Shown here: positions 4,205 to 5,642 of the stretch, piece after piece
Numbering within the stretch: the stretch's first letter is position 1
Layout: each line of letters opens with the position of its first letter
NCBI GenBank assembly: GCA_038329845.1
Contig: JBBQNJ010000128.1
Coordinates: 1-5,642 of the forward strand
Source of the DNA: JBBQNJ01 sp038329845
GTDB lineage: Bacteria; Planctomycetota; Phycisphaerae; Tepidisphaerales; Tepidisphaeraceae
Direction: 5' to 3'
DNA length: 5,642 nucleotides
Position numbers and translations under genes: made by a program
Notes under the pieces: model-generated
Told to the model about the DNA's origin: nothing
Database searches by the model: none
What the model saw: the letters and a program-made list of their open reading frames with translations, nothing else

Positions 4205-4876
4205 ATGTCTCGTCTGTCGATCGATCCCATGGATTTCATTCAGGCCGTCGAACCGGCGCTGCGCCGAGGCGATCCGAGTGAATTGCAGGCGATGTTTCAG
4301 CAGCGCTGGACCAGCGCCCAGTTGGCCGGATTGCTCGCGGGCGACAACACCGACGCGAAAAAGCTTGCGGTGCTGGCGATGGGAATGGCCGGGGGGCGAT
4401 GTTGCATCGCGGCGCTGGCCGAGCAGTTGCGCGATCCTTGCCCGGTACTCAACCAGGTCGCCGAACATGCCTTGTGGTCGATCTGGTTCCGGCTTGGCCG
4501 TCCCGAAGCCAACCACCTGTTGTGCCGGGGGACCCAGGCGATGAACCGGCGGGATTTCGAGGGGGCAATCAACCATTTTTCCCGGGCGATCGCCATCGAC
4601 TGCGAACTGGCTGAGGCCTATCACCAGCGGGCCTTGGCCCACTACCTGCTGGATCGCCACCGCGACTCGATCGTCGATGCCCGCCGGGCGATTCGACGGA
4701 TGTCATGCCACTTCGGCGCCTGGGCGCAGATAGGCCACTGCCGAGCGCATCTTGGCGAGCTGGACAAGGCGATCGAAGCCTACGAACAGGCGCTGGCGAT
4801 CAACCCCCACCTCGATTGCGTTCGCCAGGCGCTGCGCGAACTGGGGTCGGCCGCCGGGCAGGAACTGTCGGCTTGA
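4205..4876 (+). CDS. HEAT-like plus tetratricopeptide repeat protein
   Basis: The protein has 223 residues and no signal peptide or membrane segment, so it is cytosolic. The N-terminal half (about 8-100) is helical and HEAT-like, for example DAKKLAVLAMGMAGGRCCIAALAEQLRD followed by VLNQVAEHALWSIWFRLG. Three TPR units follow: about 102-135 (ANHLLCRGTQAMNRRDFEGAINHFSRAIAID), 136-169 (LAEAYHQRALAHYLLDRHRDSIVDARRAI) and 170-203 (FGAWAQIGHCRAHLGELDKAIEAYEQALAINP). Each shows the W/L-G-Y-A-F-A-P spacing, and the third is nearly canonical. Such proteins are protein-protein adaptors; the partner is not evident here. The ATG at 4205 is the first start in frame before the conserved region; MDFIQAVEPAL at residue 9 is an alternative. 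The gene converges with the next one, with a gap of only 22 bases and no clear terminator. Confidence 0.85.
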   Translation: MSRLSIDPMDFIQAVEPALRRGDPSELQAMFQQRWTSAQLAGLLAGDNTDAKKLAVLAMGMAGGRCCIAALAEQLRDPCPVLNQVAEHALWSIWFRLGRPEANHLLCRGTQAMNRRDFEGAINHFSRAIAIDCELAEAYHQRALAHYLLDRHRDSIVDARRAIRRMSCHFGAWAQIGHCRAHLGELDKAIEAYEQALAINPHLDCVRQALRELGSAAGQELSA

Positions 4877-4898
4877 ACTCTCGGCCGGGCCTTCCGCT

Positions 4899-5156
4899 TT
4901 ACGGCTCGGGAACGTGCGCCTCGAGCAACTCGCGCACGTCCGGACGAACGAAAACCGTCCGCAGTTCCGGCAGCAGCGCCAGGGCGGCGCAGGTGCGCTG
5001 AAGCTGATCGGGGGGATCGGCGTCGAGGTCCACGAACAGCACCCGGCGATCCCTCATTCGGACCAAGGCCCCCGCCTCACCCCCGAGATGGGCGTGCCGC
5101 ACGTCGATGCCGAGCCGCCGAGCCAAATCGAGCAGTTCATCAAATGCCGAGGTCAT
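4899..5156 (-). CDS. Conserved-looking 85-residue hypothetical protein
   Basis: The ATG at 5156 overlaps the stop of the AraC-type gene (shared ATGA, 5153-5156), and AGGGGA lies five bases upstream. The sequence starts with an amphipathic helix (FDELLDLARRLGIDVRHAHLGG), then EAGALVRMRDRRVLFVDLDADPPDQLQRTCAALALLPELRTVFVRPDVRELLEAH. This reads as alpha-beta-beta-alpha-beta-alpha with a central VLFVDLDA strand. I recall similar short proteins with the order LGI-x-VR, GG-x-GG-x-x-R-x-x, RRVLFVDLDAD in planctomycetes, all of unknown function. No catalytic motif is evident. The stop is TAA (4901-4899). The overlap implies translational coupling with the regulator upstream. Confidence 0.75.
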   Translation of the reverse strand: MTSAFDELLDLARRLGIDVRHAHLGGEAGALVRMRDRRVLFVDLDADPPDQLQRTCAALALLPELRTVFVRPDVRELLEAHVPEP

Positions 5157-5521
5157 GGCCGTCCCCTGGTTGGCGCGAGATTCGACACGACGGGTTGGGG
5201 ATTGGGCCGGCGACGATAATCGCGCGGGGTCTGGCCGATCTGGGCGCGGAAACATCGCCAGAAGTAGGCGATCTCGGCATATCCGACCTGCCCGGCGATC
5301 TGCTTGATGGGCAGATCGGTGCAGCGAAGTAGTCGGCAGGCCTCTTCGGCGCGGGTGCGGTGCAGAAAGTCGATGATCCCCATCCCCATTCGCCGGCTGA
5401 AGCAGCGCGACAGGTGGGTCGGGCTGAGGGCCACTCGCCGGGCAAGATCGTCCAATCGGGCGGGCGCCGAGAAATGGGCCTCGAGATGCCCGGCCACGGT
5501 CATCACCGCCTGCTCGATGCG
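5153..5521 (-). CDS. AraC/XylS-family DNA-binding domain, N-terminal part unreadable
   Basis: About 123 residues of good sequence start at RIEQAVMTVAGHLEAHF. The domain has the two helix-turn-helix units of AraC-type activators: LDDLARRVALSPTHLSRCFSRRMG, then IKQIAGQVGYAEIAYFWRCFRAQIGQTPRDYRR, which matches the family signature ending F-x-x-x-x-G-x-x-P-x-x-Y-R. The segment between them, GIIDFLHRTRAEEACRLLRCTDLP, is the usual linker helix. An in-frame GTG at 5506 could start a stand-alone domain. However, the frame stays open to the right edge, through sequence that is not credible, and most members carry an N-terminal ligand-binding domain. Truncation by bad sequence is therefore more likely than a natural short protein. 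It shares ATGA with the next gene. The inducer is unknown. Confidence 0.85.
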   Translation of the reverse strand, partial: RIEQAVMTVAGHLEAHFSAPARLDDLARRVALSPTHLSRCFSRRMGMGIIDFLHRTRAEEACRLLRCTDLPIKQIAGQVGYAEIAYFWRCFRAQIGQTPRDYRRRPNPQPVVSNLAPTRGRP

Positions 5522-5642
5522 CCCGGCGCCCCCCCCCGGCCCGGGGGCGGGGGCGGGGCCCGGGCGGCCCCACGGCGGGGCACGGGCGCCGGGGGGGCGG
5601 GGGGGGGGCCCCCCCCCGGCGGCGGGCCCCCCCGCGCCCCCC
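5522..5642. other. G/C homopolymer tract, probable sequence artefact
   Basis: From about 5522 to the edge the bases are nearly all G or C (two A, no T) in long C and G runs, for example nine Cs near 5529-5537. No coding pattern continues through it, although the AraC frame remains open because G/C-only sequence cannot contain a stop. It looks like a low-quality contig end. Confidence 0.7.

Noticed and set aside
3244..4281. 345-residue plus-strand open frame
   Set aside because: It is antisense to the Yip1-like gene and then out of frame with the lipoprotein; low-complexity composition and no domain.

Overview
The window is GC-rich bacterial DNA. A planctomycete (Planctomycetota) or close PVC relative is the best guess. 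That guess rests on family resemblance remembered rather than searched: the transposase tail, the hemerythrin-like and 85-residue hypothetical protein families, a LexA with a TIFEHV recognition helix, a small lipoprotein with a YYAPAFS motif, and many dispersed intergenic repeats. No rRNA, tRNA or CRISPR array is visible.

Layout. Bases 1-369 are a mobile-element scar: the C-terminal tail of an IS4-like (DDE) transposase followed by a mosaic of direct and inverted copies of a 27-base terminal sequence. Bases 370-567 hold a small open frame for a secreted or membrane peptide with a well-placed Shine-Dalgarno but an ACG codon where the start should be, so it is probably a broken gene. A CRP/FNR-like palindrome and an extended -10 promoter then lead into a hemerythrin-like protein (723-1196). 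Bases 1197-1782 hold no convincing gene; they contain palindromes and a 122-bp tandem duplication of a GGCGAGAGAAT-type dispersed repeat.

On the minus strand, 1783-2397 is a complete lexA. A promoter with an 18-bp palindrome over its -10 box lies about 375 bases upstream of it, and an unrecognised acidic ORF (2737 leftwards) sits between, so lexA looks like the second gene of a self-repressed SOS operon. Bases 2881-2981 hold a pair of 37-base direct repeats. Next, also on the minus strand, is a Yip1-like polytopic membrane protein (3012-3713), divergent from a 72-residue lipoprotein (3830-4048, plus strand).

A HEAT/TPR protein (4205-4876, plus) follows, with a TACA-N2-TGTA palindrome directly before its ATG and no Shine-Dalgarno. 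It converges on a two-gene minus-strand unit: an AraC-type DNA-binding domain whose stop overlaps (ATGA) the start of a small conserved hypothetical gene (4899-5156). The last ~120 bases are almost only G and C in homopolymer runs. They look like a sequencing or assembly artefact that cuts off the N-terminal part of the AraC gene.

Apart from the lexA unit and the AraC unit, the genes look like independent transcription units. Several carry readable regulatory palindromes, which are the most informative part of the window.
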